From Hanleya hanleyi (Eukaryota; Mollusca; Polyplacophora; Lepidopleurida; Hanleyidae), in contig JAVTVY010025196.1 of assembly GCA_036873755.1 (NCBI GenBank), forward strand, positions 48,152 to 112,151: a stretch of DNA of 64,000 nucleotides. Direction: 5' to 3'. Shown piece by piece: positions 34,429 to 46,124 of the stretch (the stretch's first letter is position 1; each line of letters starts with the position of its first letter). The notes under the pieces were generated by a model that saw only the letters and a program-made list of their open reading frames with translations, was not told where the DNA came from and searched no databases. A program made the translations under genes and the position numbers.

Positions 34429-36314
34429 GTAAGTAATGGGCCTACTGGATTGCCTGATCGATGCCTACCGATATATAAACTTCGTCCTCATGTACTGGAA
34501 ACAAAATCTTTCAAAGTAGAAAAAATCAAGGCACTCCGCGAGATGGTTAGACGGAAGGCAATTATGTAGGGATTTGATGGGGCACGCCTGTCGTTTTAGT
34601 GATTGCTAAATCCACAATGCTCGATCTCGATGAAGAAAATCGCAAACAACCATGGAGGGGATAAATTTCACGGACACATGCCACCAGGAACAACAGTCGA
34701 AGCATCAAATTCCTCAGGATGGTATTAGACTTTATTAAAAAGTTTCAGCCTTACAAATAAAGGACGGTTTTGGGAATCGATTCCGCTGTTGAGATAACAG
34801 GATGAATAGCTATGGTGAAAACCCACTGGGGTTTTCCAAAAGATCACTTAGAAATATCATGATTATAATATTTGCTGACGTTCGAATCATATATAAGATG
34901 ATAGATATGATATAATATGAGGGAAATATGAAGTTCAAATGCAGGTCCATATGCCGATCGGCATAACACTTCTGGTGCAGATTTTGATCTTAGCAAGCAA
35001 ACTTCTTTCAAGTAAACTATGCCATAGGCATTCAGTCTATTTCGTGTTTTCCGTATATACAATAATGCTTTAAAATTACCAATAGGTGAAAGCGTTCTGC
35101 CTTTTCCCAAGGCTAGGAATATTGCATTTAAAATCGTTATTTATGTTATCTGTTCTCACCTTTTCTACACTCGTAGTAAATTCCTTGCAACAAGCAACAT
35201 ATGTGCAGATATAGCTGCATGTGCGGGTCAGCTTGGTATTATGGCCGTTTTTGCGAGATCTTAAAAACTTTTCAAAACAAATAGATATTTTAAATTGAAA
35301 CTCTGAGAAAGAAATCTGCTACTCGGCAAGCAGCTTTGGTGTGCTTTTCGTGTCCAAAGCTGATTTCGGTAGCGCCTGTATCCCAGATGAAAGACACCTT
35401 TTTATGGGGTCCACGCGTATCATTGCTCATACGATCGTTTTACGAAACAGATCCTTATTTCAGAAAACTATAAAAATCTTTCATCTGAATCGACAGTATA
35501 TATATTATTCGAACATTGCTTGGTCCACTGACCAAATTTATTCCAGTTTGGAGAAGTTTTTGTGAGATAAAACGTGGTGTGCTTTAGGCATGATAAATGC
35601 TTTTTTGATGATAAATACATGTATTTGTATTGTAGTGGTAGAGAGTGACATTTGTTTGAGAGTCCCTTGTTTCAGGTTAATGATGGATGATAATTCTAGA
35701 AAAGAATTGAAGTGACTCATAAAGATGGTTTTAGGCATTGCCTTTTATATCAATGACTTGAATCTGAAATCCCCAGATACATTTTATTTGAATTCCCTTT
35801 TATTAGGGAAATGTTATCCTACGAGGCTGAAAGTTTAAAAAAAAAGTATCAGAAGTTATTATCTTTTCATTTTGTTTAATTTCGTAAATGTTGTGCTTGC
35901 AAAGCAAACTATTCATAATCCAGAGCAGCCATAAAATCAAGCTCATCCGTAGTTTCACTGAGATGAAGTTTTATATGTTGTAAATAGTGACGCAATTAGG
36001 TAAGGCTTTCTGGAACTAGCACAATGACTTCACTCATTGCATGTAGTTTATTCAGCACACCAGGACGCCTACATTTTGGAAACCGAAAGTGCACAACTTC
36101 AGGGAAGGGGCTGTGTGTGCACTATTCCTCTACTCTGAGTAGATAGTTTGAGTCTCGTCCGTAATGATTGGTACGTAGTCTAAATTTATTTAACAGAGCA
36201 ATATTTTGATCTTTTGAATCAATTATTGGGTATTTGTTGAGAGCTTGAAAATCTCCGAAGGATTTTGTGGTGTTGTAGGAAGAGGAGTATACCACCAAGC
36301 GCCTCCACTCGACG
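34429..36314. other. Intron of channel gene; nothing else recognised
   Basis: The stretch lies between the ligand-binding exon and the duplicated segment. ORFs such as 34844-35110 (-) show no family similarity that I can recognise. Confidence 0.4.
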
Positions 36315-36790
36315 TTTCCCAAAAATGACAATACATATCGCATGCTGATAGCAAAATACGAGCGTGGCATGCATGATCTATGGAGTTACGTTTAGTAACT
36401 TGTGTCTAATTCCGCTTAACCCGGGGGTTGGAGTCGTATGAACCCATGAACTTCAAGATCCTCATGGAATTGATATGAACAATCAGAATCAAAGAGTGAC
36501 TGAGATACATCACTCTCTAGATAATGACTTTACAACGACAATGATATGGATTAAGAATATTTTTGGAACATCATGATGTCTTCATTACGGCGTCATTGAA
36601 AACTGTTGACCGCTTCCCTCTCGCAGGAAACTAGCCTATGTTTATGTATACTTTGATTGTCCGTCTTTGAATTTGGTGCCATTGATGTCACATGAATTAG
36701 GTCTTTGGATTTTGGACGCGGAAATTCTTCACTGGACGACGGTTGAATATTGAATGACGGACTGGACGCTTGTATTTGTACTGTTGTTGC
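36315..36790 (+). repeat. RT retroelement 3' end spanning left duplication breakpoint
   Basis: A + strand copy with the coding end ('gctgatagcaaaatacgagc'), 'acttgtgtctaattccgctt' and the full 3' region to 'aatgacggactggacgcttg'. The segmental duplication begins inside it at 36553: the part from 'aagaat' onward also occurs at 49043. Confidence 0.8.
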
Positions 36791-37741
36791 TGGGCTTTTT
36801 TCGACAGTCTATCCCTATTGCCATTCGAGGAGTGAACCATGTAAAATCATAGGAATGTCAACGTGAATGGAATACTATGTCTTTCTGAAAGACTGGGAAT
36901 ATATTTCCATTTCTTCGTTACAAAACAACAAGCTTACTGATTTTCAATCCTCCGATAAAAAATAACAAGCTTACAAGCAGTCAATGTCCACAGCGTGTTC
37001 GGATTTTTGTTATTCTAAAAGATTATCACAAGACCTTATGTAAGGGAAAAAAGAATTCCATTCACGCTGACCTACCCAGAATTTTACATGAAGGTATAGA
37101 CTGTCAATTTTACAAACTTTTTGGGAAAATATTTGAGGCATTCGTGAGAACTTCTAGAACTCTCTCGATCGGTCATGGATTGGGAATTTGAATGATGCGC
37201 CAACAATATGATCGAGTCTAAGTTCAGACACAAAAGTCACGTTTCTCTCATCCATTGTGGTTACTTAATTGGATACGCAATCCTCTTTCATATAATTTTG
37301 AATAAATACCTTCACTGGCGTACTAGGAGAATTAGCTTTGGTAAATTAGTGCTAGGAATCCCTCATATTTACTGTAGAATTGAGTACTGAGACACAGCCA
37401 CTCCCAAAGATGTCCCAGTTTTTAGCCAAGAATGTGTTGATTGAATCAGGAAGATCACCACATTCTCCTGAAATAAAATCTTGCATGTTAGATAAATGTG
37501 TATTATGCCAGAATGTATAATTTTATATTTCCTTGCCGAAATATAATTCTTTATTCTTCACTCAAGGCTAGATATTGGTTTCATTTATACAGTTTAAGTT
37601 TTTATGCGAGCGCATGTTTGTCTTCACAAGTTATAGCCACGAAATTAGGGCATCGCCACAAGGGCTGTTATGCACCGTTGCATGGCTTGGCTTTTAGTTG
37701 CATTTTTTATTTAATATATTGTAATTCCAACCATTTCCCAG

Positions 37742-38166
37742 CAGCCAACTACACCTGTCTCGAGGCCAAGATGCACCTCAAGAGAAAAGTGGGTTACTTC
37801 ATTATCCAGATCTATATTCCAAGCATCTTGATTGTGATTTTGTCTTGGGTGTCATTTTGGCTAAACACAGACGCCATCCCGGCACGAATTTCTTTGGGCG
37901 TGCTGACAGTCCTCACTATGACAACTCAAAGTTCCGGTGCACGTGCGTCTCTTCCTCGTGTATCTTATATCAAAGCGATAGACGTTTGGATGTCTACCTG
38001 TCTTCTTTTCGTCTTCGCTGGGCTAGTCGAGTTCGCCGTCGTGAACGTTCTAGCACGGAAGCAGATACGGAATACCACGACCATCGCAACTCCCATGACT
38101 CACGACGTAGACGAAGAATCAATGGAACTTGTTCATAACTCCCATAGAGTCAACGGTAGTACAAAA
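37742..38166 (+). CDS. GlyR-like channel, M1-M3 exon, cassette A
   Basis: The exon is 425 nt long, with acceptor 'tttcccag|ca' and donor 'aaaa|gtaaga'. It enters in phase 1 from 34428, creating '[12 protein letters not shown]', and leaves in phase 0. It encodes the second loop C cysteine, then M1 ('[20 protein letters not shown]'), M2 and M3 ('[13 protein letters not shown]'), and the start of the intracellular loop. The M2 flank 'IPARISLG' carries the PAR signature of anion-selective channels. '[12 protein letters not shown]' with Ser at 15' and Arg at 19' is glycine-receptor-like. Position 6' is Leu (R0' I S L G V L6'), where nearly all anionic Cys-loop channels have Thr. The protein is a subunit of a pentameric plasma-membrane chloride channel. 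The ligand could be glycine, glutamate or another transmitter and cannot be told from this part. Confidence 0.93.
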
Positions 38167-38821
38167 GTAAGATTTTTGTACAGCTTGTCATTTCATGTAC
38201 CTATGTCATCGGTTGTTTTCGTGATAATGTTTTAATGTTTTAATTTCTGTTCACTGTAATTGGGGAAACAATTAATACAGGAGGCAACAGAAGAGCGTTC
38301 ATTTGGATTATTAATGAAATTAAAAAGTTTTATTAAGATTGTCCGCCCATGATATCTCCTGAGAATCAAAGTAATTAATTGAGAATACGATGATTAACAT
38401 TCGCAATGTTTATTTTAATATCAAAATGAAAGGAGAAAAATCGGTCGGTGTGCAATTTTGGTTCTGGCTAAATGTGAAAGGTTTGTTTCATTTTTCACGT
38501 AAATGAAACATAATACTAATTGGTAAACATGTTCATTATAAAATTATATGAATAGTACTGATCTTTTCCTTATATTTTTAACAATTAAAGATATTCTTCA
38601 AATGCATCAATGCATGTTGCTGAGCGAAATATACTGTTAAAACACTTAATATGACAGCCTCTTCAATCTTAGAATCGTTGCTTTTCGTGGTTTTTGTTGG
38701 TATTCCATGTTTTTTTAACGGGGTATTCTTTTTTTTCGATGCTAAAACTGTGCTGTGATCCATATATTGACATCCTTAAATGTACAACAACTATTTCTTT
38801 TGTTCACCGTATTCGTTTCAG

Positions 38822-38983
38822 AATAGCAAGGGGGTCGGGCGACGATTTTCGAAATGGATAAAAGACCCAGACAGAACAAAGAAAGCGAACAGTGTGGATA
38901 AAATGGCACGGTTTATGTTTCCTATGTCGTTTGTTATATTTAATGCTTTGTATTGGCTTTTTTATATGGCTAAATATATATGA
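38822..38983 (+). CDS. GlyR-like channel, terminal M4 exon, cassette A
   Basis: A 162-nt terminal exon with acceptor 'gtttcag|aat', phase 0, running to TGA at 38981. It encodes the end of the M3-M4 loop, basic and short ('GRRFSKWIKDPDRTKK'), then 'VDKMARFMFPMSFVIFNALY' and 'WLFYMAKYI' at the C-terminus. This is the arrangement of glycine/GluCl-type M4 ('ID..SR..FP..F..FN..YW'). The whole intracellular loop is only about 60 residues, shorter than in vertebrate alpha subunits. Confidence 0.9.
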   Translation, partial: NSKGVGRRFSKWIKDPDRTKKANSVDKMARFMFPMSFVIFNALYWLFYMAKYI

Positions 38984-38987
38984 GATA

Positions 38988-41900
38988 GTCCTTCGCAGGC
39001 AAGGATATACAGACGTCAACCCTTCCCTTTTCACGTGTAATTCCAATGCAACCAATAACATATATACATCAATATGATTGAAATAAATAAGTCCATCTCC
39101 CATAACTCTGTGTGTAACGTGTATGAAAGTGGTCTTACTGAACAGTTTCTGTATTGGGTTTCGCTTAAATTTACAGTTTTCACCATGCAACTTCTTTTAG
39201 AGTGTTTGAATTCCTCCAATGAATCGTGTTTCCTAGGATATAGGTTTCCTATTGCTCGTCCGAGATGGGTAGTACTATATCTCTTCGCCGGTCTCACGAC
39301 CAATCAACTCAATTCATTATGACCCAAAGAGGTTTGATGCACGAAGCCCCTGAAGCCAGTCATTACATTGCATCAAATATGTAGTGGGTGATGACAAAAA
39401 CGTTGTTGTAGTGACTGCGAAGCAAGTGCGTTCAATTTCGAAACGTTCCCCTTTATTTATATTCAATTTTGTAGATTGATTTACTAGGCCTACATATATA
39501 CTGAGTGAGCGTGAGATCATGGTATAATAACAAAAGCGACATTTACATGTGTAATCAGTCCAACCAATAAGTGGACATTAGAGTATATCTATATATCTAT
39601 AACATGGCCGGTTCCGCGTGTGAGAAGTTTCGACAGTTATGTATGGCCAGGCCAGTGGGTCAGAAATTGGACAAGGAATGCAACAAAACCATGGCTGGCA
39701 TTCTATTTATTCACAGGTGATAATGGGCCCAGTTTTTGTCATCTTGGCAAAATGACTTCAGCCAATCAAAGTTATTGGTTATTTTCCACTATCAAAACTT
39801 TTCCCAATTGGGGCCGGACATAAAATGGACTACTGAACTGCACTCCAGAAAATTTCGTATTTTATCAGGCTGACTTTAGCTGCAACTGCTGTAAGATATA
39901 ACATTCATGAAGACAGGTAAACCTTGATGATTCATTGCCAAATCACTGATCAATGCGTTAAGTTGCTGTGGTCTATCACACAAATTGTTCTGTTAGCGCT
40001 TCCGGTTTTATAAATACAAAGTTTCCTGGACGCCAACTTCTGTGACGTCTGGCTTGTGAGTCCAAAGCTTAAAGAAGATTCCGGCTCGGGATCAGTTTTC
40101 AGACACTCGATTGGATGTGGTGCATGTATTCATATTTTATAGTGATCTAGTATCAATCATCAGATTCCGATATTAAGGTCAGATTCAACATGTCGTGTGA
40201 TCTCAAATTATTGTCCACGATCTTTTCTGTGCGAACAGCGGAAAACAAAATATCGGAAAAACAACTAATATACGTTCAAGGTTATCAGTACATAACATGT
40301 TTATAATGCCAACTATTGTTTTCTGTCGGTGAGCCGGTGTCATGGATAAAAATGTGCTTTACACTAACTCGCTTCTTTTAAGGTTTTCCTTTTTAACAAA
40401 GTTGATGAGGGCAACCAGGCTTTGTTAGATGTCAAGAAATTCCTATTGATGGTAGCCACAGATTTATTCCAACGTATACGTAGAGGTTATTATCTTCTTT
40501 TGTTTATCTTACTTTTACAGCTTTTAATAATGTTTAGAAGTTTATCACTCCAGCATGTTTAACTTGTGAAACCATGGATTTGTTGTTTACACTATACAGT
40601 ATATAAACCATGCCATTACTTCTGTATAATATTCCTTCAAAACTGCAGCCGGAATATAATAATGTAGAAAGTCAAGAGGTCTATTTATTATTTTTCTTAT
40701 ACATCTTATACTGTACAATATATACTGTTATATGCTTTTATTACACGAAGTGTTGTGAGAAATGACATTCATTGACGTCAGCTATGCAGATCAGGACATC
40801 GAGACATACGATTTCTATATATGTAAAGAATGTATCGTCATAAATGCCTTAAATGCTTAATTAATAGCCAAAACAACCACTAGAAACGTATAATCATGTG
40901 TTAAAATAGAAAACATCGTTGCGTTCGTCAACGATTTTGTTCGGAATACGAGTCTTAAAGTTTACTGTGGTCAGTCCACAAAAGCGATATTGTTAAGCAA
41001 ATATTCTGCATGTACATGATAAGCATTGTAGATATTTCGCAATAAGTTATCGGGTTCTAAATAAATTAGCTTATATTATACCCCAATAGTGTAAATAAAT
41101 ATTACATATATAATTCCATAGTTTCTTTTCAGCTTTCAGAAACTTTTGTGTGTTAAGCTTTCAGAAATGTGTCAGTCTTTATTTCGTAGAAAACCTGTTC
41201 TATTGGGGAGTGAAAGGAAGTATCCGATTTACTCTGGAAATGAAGGGCGCTATTATGAAAGAAAAATTGAAAGCAAGAAGTATTACTTCCTTTCAAAGCA
41301 CAAATGTGACATACAAGGAATGAAGAGGGAAAATTAGTTCAACAAGGAAACACAATGCCACAGTTTGACGAATGGATGAAGATTTAGTTAGAACCATCTA
41401 TTCATATCTGAATGTAAATATGTCCATATGTAAATATGCCCATTATGTTGTAAATATACGTTCTCTTAAGGTCATTTATGCACATTTATTGAAAAAATCA
41501 CTCAGAACTACAGTTGTACATAATAATGTCAAATTGAAAATTCAAATTCCGATTTCCTGCTGTATTATCTTATACTTGTCTGGAATTGAATCATATCTTT
41601 GTTTACCGGTTCTTGAAGGTATATTTGGTTTACATATTCACACATTATATGAGGGATAATTGATCAGATAAATGGTAAATAATCGATGCATTCATGGATA
41701 TATTAAAATATACGATGCAAGGTTTTGTAATTGTGTGTTTCTTTTCTCACCTACACAGATTCAACCCGTGCCCGTTCGATTCATAAGTTTCATGTAAATC
41801 TTTCTTTCCCACCAAAATCACCACGTTTTGATATGATGTGGTGCCCCAGTCATGGTAAACAAAATCTGTACATCTGCAGATATATACCTGAAGCGATACT

Positions 41901-42754
41901 CCTAATAATTTGCGAAACCGTCTTTGTGTGTTTGTTTGTGTCAACCCAACAGCAGCAGTTTTGGTCGAAAAGTCAGGAACATTTTATTAATCTTGTAAAG
42001 CAAATGGTGCGTTTTAGCGACTATTTGTCCTCAATGAGGAGCGAATGAATTGCCAAAAAATTAAGATTTACCTGTGATTTGTCAAGTCCACGATTGTCGA
42101 ATAACTGGGCGGTGTATTCATGCAGAGTCGCCCTTTCAAGTGTGAAAATATCTTCTATTTTTCTCAGTAAAAATAGGGAAATCGACCAGAACCGGAACAA
42201 GCTATCTATTGAACCAACGCCCAATGCATATAAAAGTTGTTTTGGATCTGTTCGATCTTCATATTACAGTGACAAGAGGGTTTAACCTTAAATCAGTGAT
42301 TTTGGACAAATGCCTCGGTTCATGGCCCCGTTATTCAAAACTCATAAGACCCATTGCCTTGCAATTAATCTTCTCACACAACAGAACATTGTAGACAGAC
42401 GATTAATTTCTCTCATAAATAAAATTTGGCAATCAAAAGGCACCTCATCGATAAAACGCGCCACGTTATTTGGTATATTGAGACCTGTGAACTTATTGAA
42501 CTAGTGTGATTGATATCCATTACTGTTGGTTCCTTTGTTTGCAACGATAACCCCTGTTACGGGGAGGATATCAGCCCGACCATTTTCTTCAAATTCCGAG
42601 GTGTTAAGAATCGTCACACGCCAACTATGTATTACAACATCATTGTATTGGTCATTGGTCAACGGTGTATATTTTAGTCGGTACTGCTCACCATGGATTT
42701 AGAGTAGAGTATAGGCTTCATACCAGACTGGACATCATTAAATAACATTCCTGA
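38988..42754. other. Downstream of cassette A; no further exon
   Basis: Collinear with 51495-55050 in copy B. ORFs such as 41372-41659 and 41731-42048 have counterparts in B that are shifted or broken (for example 54078-54263), which argues against coding function. No repeat family of the rest of the window is obvious here. Confidence 0.45.
39082..39087 (+). promoter_or_regulatory. Candidate poly(A) signal, cassette A
   Basis: AATAAA about 100 bp after the stop codon of cassette A. The equivalent position in copy B reads 'aattag', so this hexamer exists only in A. Confidence 0.35.
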
Positions 42755-43108
42755 ATGATCAAGTGGTACGTAACGCTGTACCAAACTATTTTAAGTTCAC
42801 AGAACCCTCTTGCATTTCATATTAGTATACTAAATTTACAGTCACCAAAATATTTAATTACTCTAATGCTATCAGGGAGTTTGTCTGGAGCTTATACACG
42901 TCTGGGGGCTATAGTTGTGATTGTGAATCATCGAACTTTATCTATACACCATGCAAGCATGGTGAGTGATGAAGACTTAAAAACACTCCTGATGCATGGA
43001 CCTAAATATAGTGAGCCGAGAATAATAAACCTGAAGGCGGGCCAGAAGATAGTTCTGACTGCATTGGGAGAGTATGTTATTGAGTGGCCAAAGCGAGAAA
43101 AAAATTGA

Positions 43109-43344
43109 GGGAGGGAGGGAATTTGGCTTAATGTCACACTCAAGTTTGTTTCACTCATATGGTGACAGTCAGTTTGGTTGGTGGAGGAAGCCGGAGTACC
43201 CGGAGAGAACCACCGCCCTTCGGCAAGTAACTGACAAACTTTCACACATGGACCAGCTGGGCTCGAACCCGTGCCGGTTCAGCGGTGTGGGGCTAGCGGT
43301 CACCAGCGAAGCGCCTTAGACCACTCGGCCTCCGAGGACCCCCC
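43109..43344 (-). mobile_element. tRNA-headed SINE, copy 2 (only in copy A)
   Basis: The - strand starts with the tRNA head ('ggccgagtggtctaaggcgc', B box 'ggttcgagccc') and ends 'gtgacattaagcca' with a (ccct)n tail. It is flanked by a perfect 12-bp target duplication 'gaaaaaaattga' (43097-43108, 43345-43356). The corresponding site in copy B (about 55371-55382) has one 'gaaaaaaattga' and no insertion. Confidence 0.95.
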
Positions 43345-43430
43345 GAAAAAAATTGAACCTACAGTACCCGCTAACTGGCTGGACCTCAGCAAGAACAAGG
43401 TCATTGAAACAATCCGCCATATTGACAGTA

Positions 43431-43670
43431 GTAGGTACGGCTTATTGCGTTGGACACACCGGTTTTCGTCAGATCACCGAAGTTAAGCAACGTTAAGCTC
43501 GGTTAATACTTGGATGGGTGACCGTGTGCTGTATTGGCTGAGCTGATCAGTGTCCCGGGTAATAGGAACTGTGAGCACTCTCGTGTTCTGGCACATGCAG
43601 GCACCGTCGTGATATGAATGGAACAAGGTTGAAAACGACGTTAAACCCTACTACTCTTACTCACTCACTC
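43431..43670 (+). mobile_element. 5S rRNA-headed SINE, unit 1 in copy A
   Basis: The head matches 5S rRNA: 'cagatcaccgaagttaagca', then 'acttggatgggtgaccg' (the internal promoter region). After the head come a central domain ('ataggaactgtgagcactct', 'cgtgttctggcacatg') and the LINE-type tail 'ttgaaaacgacgttaaaccc' with (actc)n. It is not a functional 5S gene: the 3' third of 5S is missing. Confidence 0.9.
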
Positions 43671-43680
43671 CCCTAGTAAA

Positions 43681-43864
43681 ATCGAAGTTAAGCAACGTTG
43701 AGCTCGGTCAATACTTGGATGGGTGACTGTACTGTACTGGCTGGGTTGATTAGTGTCCAGGATAATAGGAACTATTGACACTCTCGTGCTCTGGCACATG
43801 TAGGCACCGTCTTGATAGGACTGAGAAATGTTGAAAACGACGTTAAATCCTACTTACTCACTCA
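43681..43864 (+). mobile_element. 5S rRNA-headed SINE, unit 2 in copy A (5'-truncated)
   Basis: Begins inside the 5S head at 'atcgaagttaagcaacgttg', directly after the tail of unit 1. The body and tail are as in unit 1 with several differences ('actggctgggttgat' against 'attggctgagctgat'). Confidence 0.85.
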
Positions 43865-45527
43865 GCCAAGTAAAACAAGTTCTGAGAAGCCTCAGTTAAC
43901 AAGAAGTTCTATCAAATCTCCAGTGTGAGATTCATGTAACAACCCAAAAACGTTTCTCACAGAAAGAGGTATTTGTCTTTCAACCACTCAACGCGATATA
44001 CAGACTGTGTACTTGACTCACCATACAAACCTAGATTCATAGTCGGTTCTAGAATTTGAACTACCACGCTTCTTTCAACCCTGTTGGCGAGGGTCCTTCA
44101 AAAGGTAAAAACATTTGGGGAAAGATATCGCGCCACTATTTCTAAGAACTCTGTCATTGAAGGCATGAATATTGAAAAGTTCAAAATGTCTTACAGAAAA
44201 ACTTGATGTGAACGAACAAATACCCTACAGACATGCATCCACATGGGATTTCTCAACTCTCTGTACTACAATCCCTCATCAGGACCTTATTTACCGTCTC
44301 ATTTCATTAATAATATCGGTGTTCAAGAAACTGATCGCCGATATATTAATGTCAGAAGCCATAAAGCATTCTTTCTCTTTACTACATTTATGGGATGTTT
44401 CTCCGTTTATAGAGATGCTTGAATTTCTCATTAATAATATCTCTATGTGAAATTTGGCAATACAATATATCAACAGCATATAGATATTCCAATAGGTAAT
44501 AATTGTGCACCCATTTTGGCTGACCTGTGTCTGTACACTTATGAATACGGCTATATGCAGACGCTTCCAAAAACAGATTATTTTTATGCCCATTCCTTCT
44601 CATTCACCAACTGCTATATAGACGATATTCTTGCTGTGGATAATCGCTATATAAATGAGGCAGTGAAGGATATATATCCACCTTTGAAGGAAACTACAGG
44701 GGGCCCTAACGACGCATCTTATTTAGACCTATATCTCCATAAAAATGAATCAAGCCTTACCTCTCGTCGACTTTACGTGAAAAGAGATGATGGTCGATAC
44801 TTCATGTAGGAACTATTGTCCTTTGTCTTTGTGTCGTTGAAAAGGCACAGGTCTAGACACATTGTTGTCCCCAGACTTGGCTATTTGTGATTCTTACATA
44901 AAGTATGCACCGAGATGATTACAATTTCGACATCGTAAACTATCGCTGTCTGGACAGTAATATACCAGAGTGACCTGCATATGGCGTATACACATCTTGT
45001 CTTGTAGTATTTGCTAGAGCCTGTGACGATTTTAATCAACGTCATAAAACATTATTGCAGAAACTTATAAAACAGAGCTGTATCATCAAGCGCCTCCACA
45101 CGAAGTTTCTCAAATTTGGCGATACATATCGTATGATGATAGCAAAATACGAGCGTAGCGTGTACGATCTATGACGGTACGTTTCGTAACTTGTGTCTAA
45201 TTCCGCCTAATCCGGGGCTAGGGGCCGTATGAACTCTTGTATTTCAAGATTCTCATAGTGTTCATATGAACAGCCACAATCAAAGCGTGACCGAGATTCA
45301 TCACACTCCAGATAACGACAAGGACAATCATATGGATTAAGAATACGGATGTGATATTACTTGTACATCATGATGTCCTGCTGGCATCATTGAAAACTGT
45401 TAACCGCTTTTTCTCTTGCAGGAAACTAGCCTAGTTTTATGTACACTATGATTTATTTATTTTTTAATTTGGGCTAACGCTGTTGTATAAATTAGGTCTT
45501 TGGATTATGGACGCGGAAATTCTTTAA

Positions 45528-46120
45528 CCCTATCTGGCCTGGACTTTTTGAGACCTATCCTGGCCTGGGGGGCCGAAATGCCCCCCCCCCCCCCGCTTAC
45601 TTATTTTTCTTACCCCTTGAGCTAGGGATCTGAAACTTACCACACTATACCCTTGGGTCAAGATCTACCAGAAAATGTAAAAACAATCCTAGATGGCCGT
45701 TTTGATGACGTCACAGTGACGTCATTTTCAAAAACGGCATTTTTTGGTCGATTTTTCGGTCGGATTTTCTGATTTTTTTCTTTATGCAATTTCTCCGCAA
45801 AAACTGCACGATAAATTAGTAAATATTAATGTGATGTGAAATAAAATACTCTTTGCCCACTTTTCATTGCAGAACAGCAGAAATTTTGAAGAAATATGAC
45901 AAAAACATCACTTTTCTGATACCCCCGTGGCGCCATCTTGAATTTACCCATGATCCTCTGCTCGGAGGTTATGCGGGGATTCTGCAAATAGGCTCAAAAT
46001 GACCCTAATATGACAAACCAAAAAGTCAAGTTTCAGCTCTTCATTTGTTGTCGTTCCGGAGATAGCGCAGAAAGTTTGGTAGGGGGGTCATTTCGCCCTC
46101 GCCCCCCAGACCAGGTAGGG
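45528..46120. mobile_element. piggyBac-type non-autonomous element, copy 2
   Basis: A 593-bp element with ends 'CCCTatctggcctgg' and 'ccagaccaggtagGG', flanked by TTAA (45524-45527, 46121-46124). It is inserted into the TTAA of the RT element's 3' region: on removal, 'gcggaaattcTTTAA|tggac' restores the repeat. Its internal orientation is reversed relative to copy 1. No transposase is present. Confidence 0.85.
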
Positions 46121-46124
46121 TTAA

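Larger units (their letters stand above)
42840..45523 (+). pseudogene. RT retroelement relic with nested insertions
   Basis: The longest RT copy. 42928-43108 encodes a likely N-terminal piece ('DEDLKTLLMHGPKYSEP'), then SINEs interrupt. 44180-44450 gives 'STWDFSTLCTTIPHQDL' and 'EMLEFLINN'. 44447-44809 gives 'IDIPIGNNCAPILADLCLYT', 'CYIDDILAV' (the YIDD catalytic motif) and 'DASYLDLYLHKNE'. 44930-45190 gives the C-terminal piece, and 45190-45523 the 3' region. Frame changes separate each part, so it is inactive. The 3' region is cut by a piggyBac-type element (45528-46120) and resumes at 46125. Confidence 0.8.

Noticed and set aside
41372..41659. 95-codon ORF, apparently conserved in copy B
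   Set aside because: Similarity reflects the recent duplication. The B frame is interrupted and starts later (54078).
42755..43108. Independent 117-codon gene
   Set aside because: It is the N-terminal fragment of the RT relic, running into a SINE. The B counterpart has a different C-terminus.
43431..43864. 5S rRNA genes
   Set aside because: Only the first two thirds of 5S are present, followed by a SINE body and LINE-type tail. These are 5S-derived SINEs.
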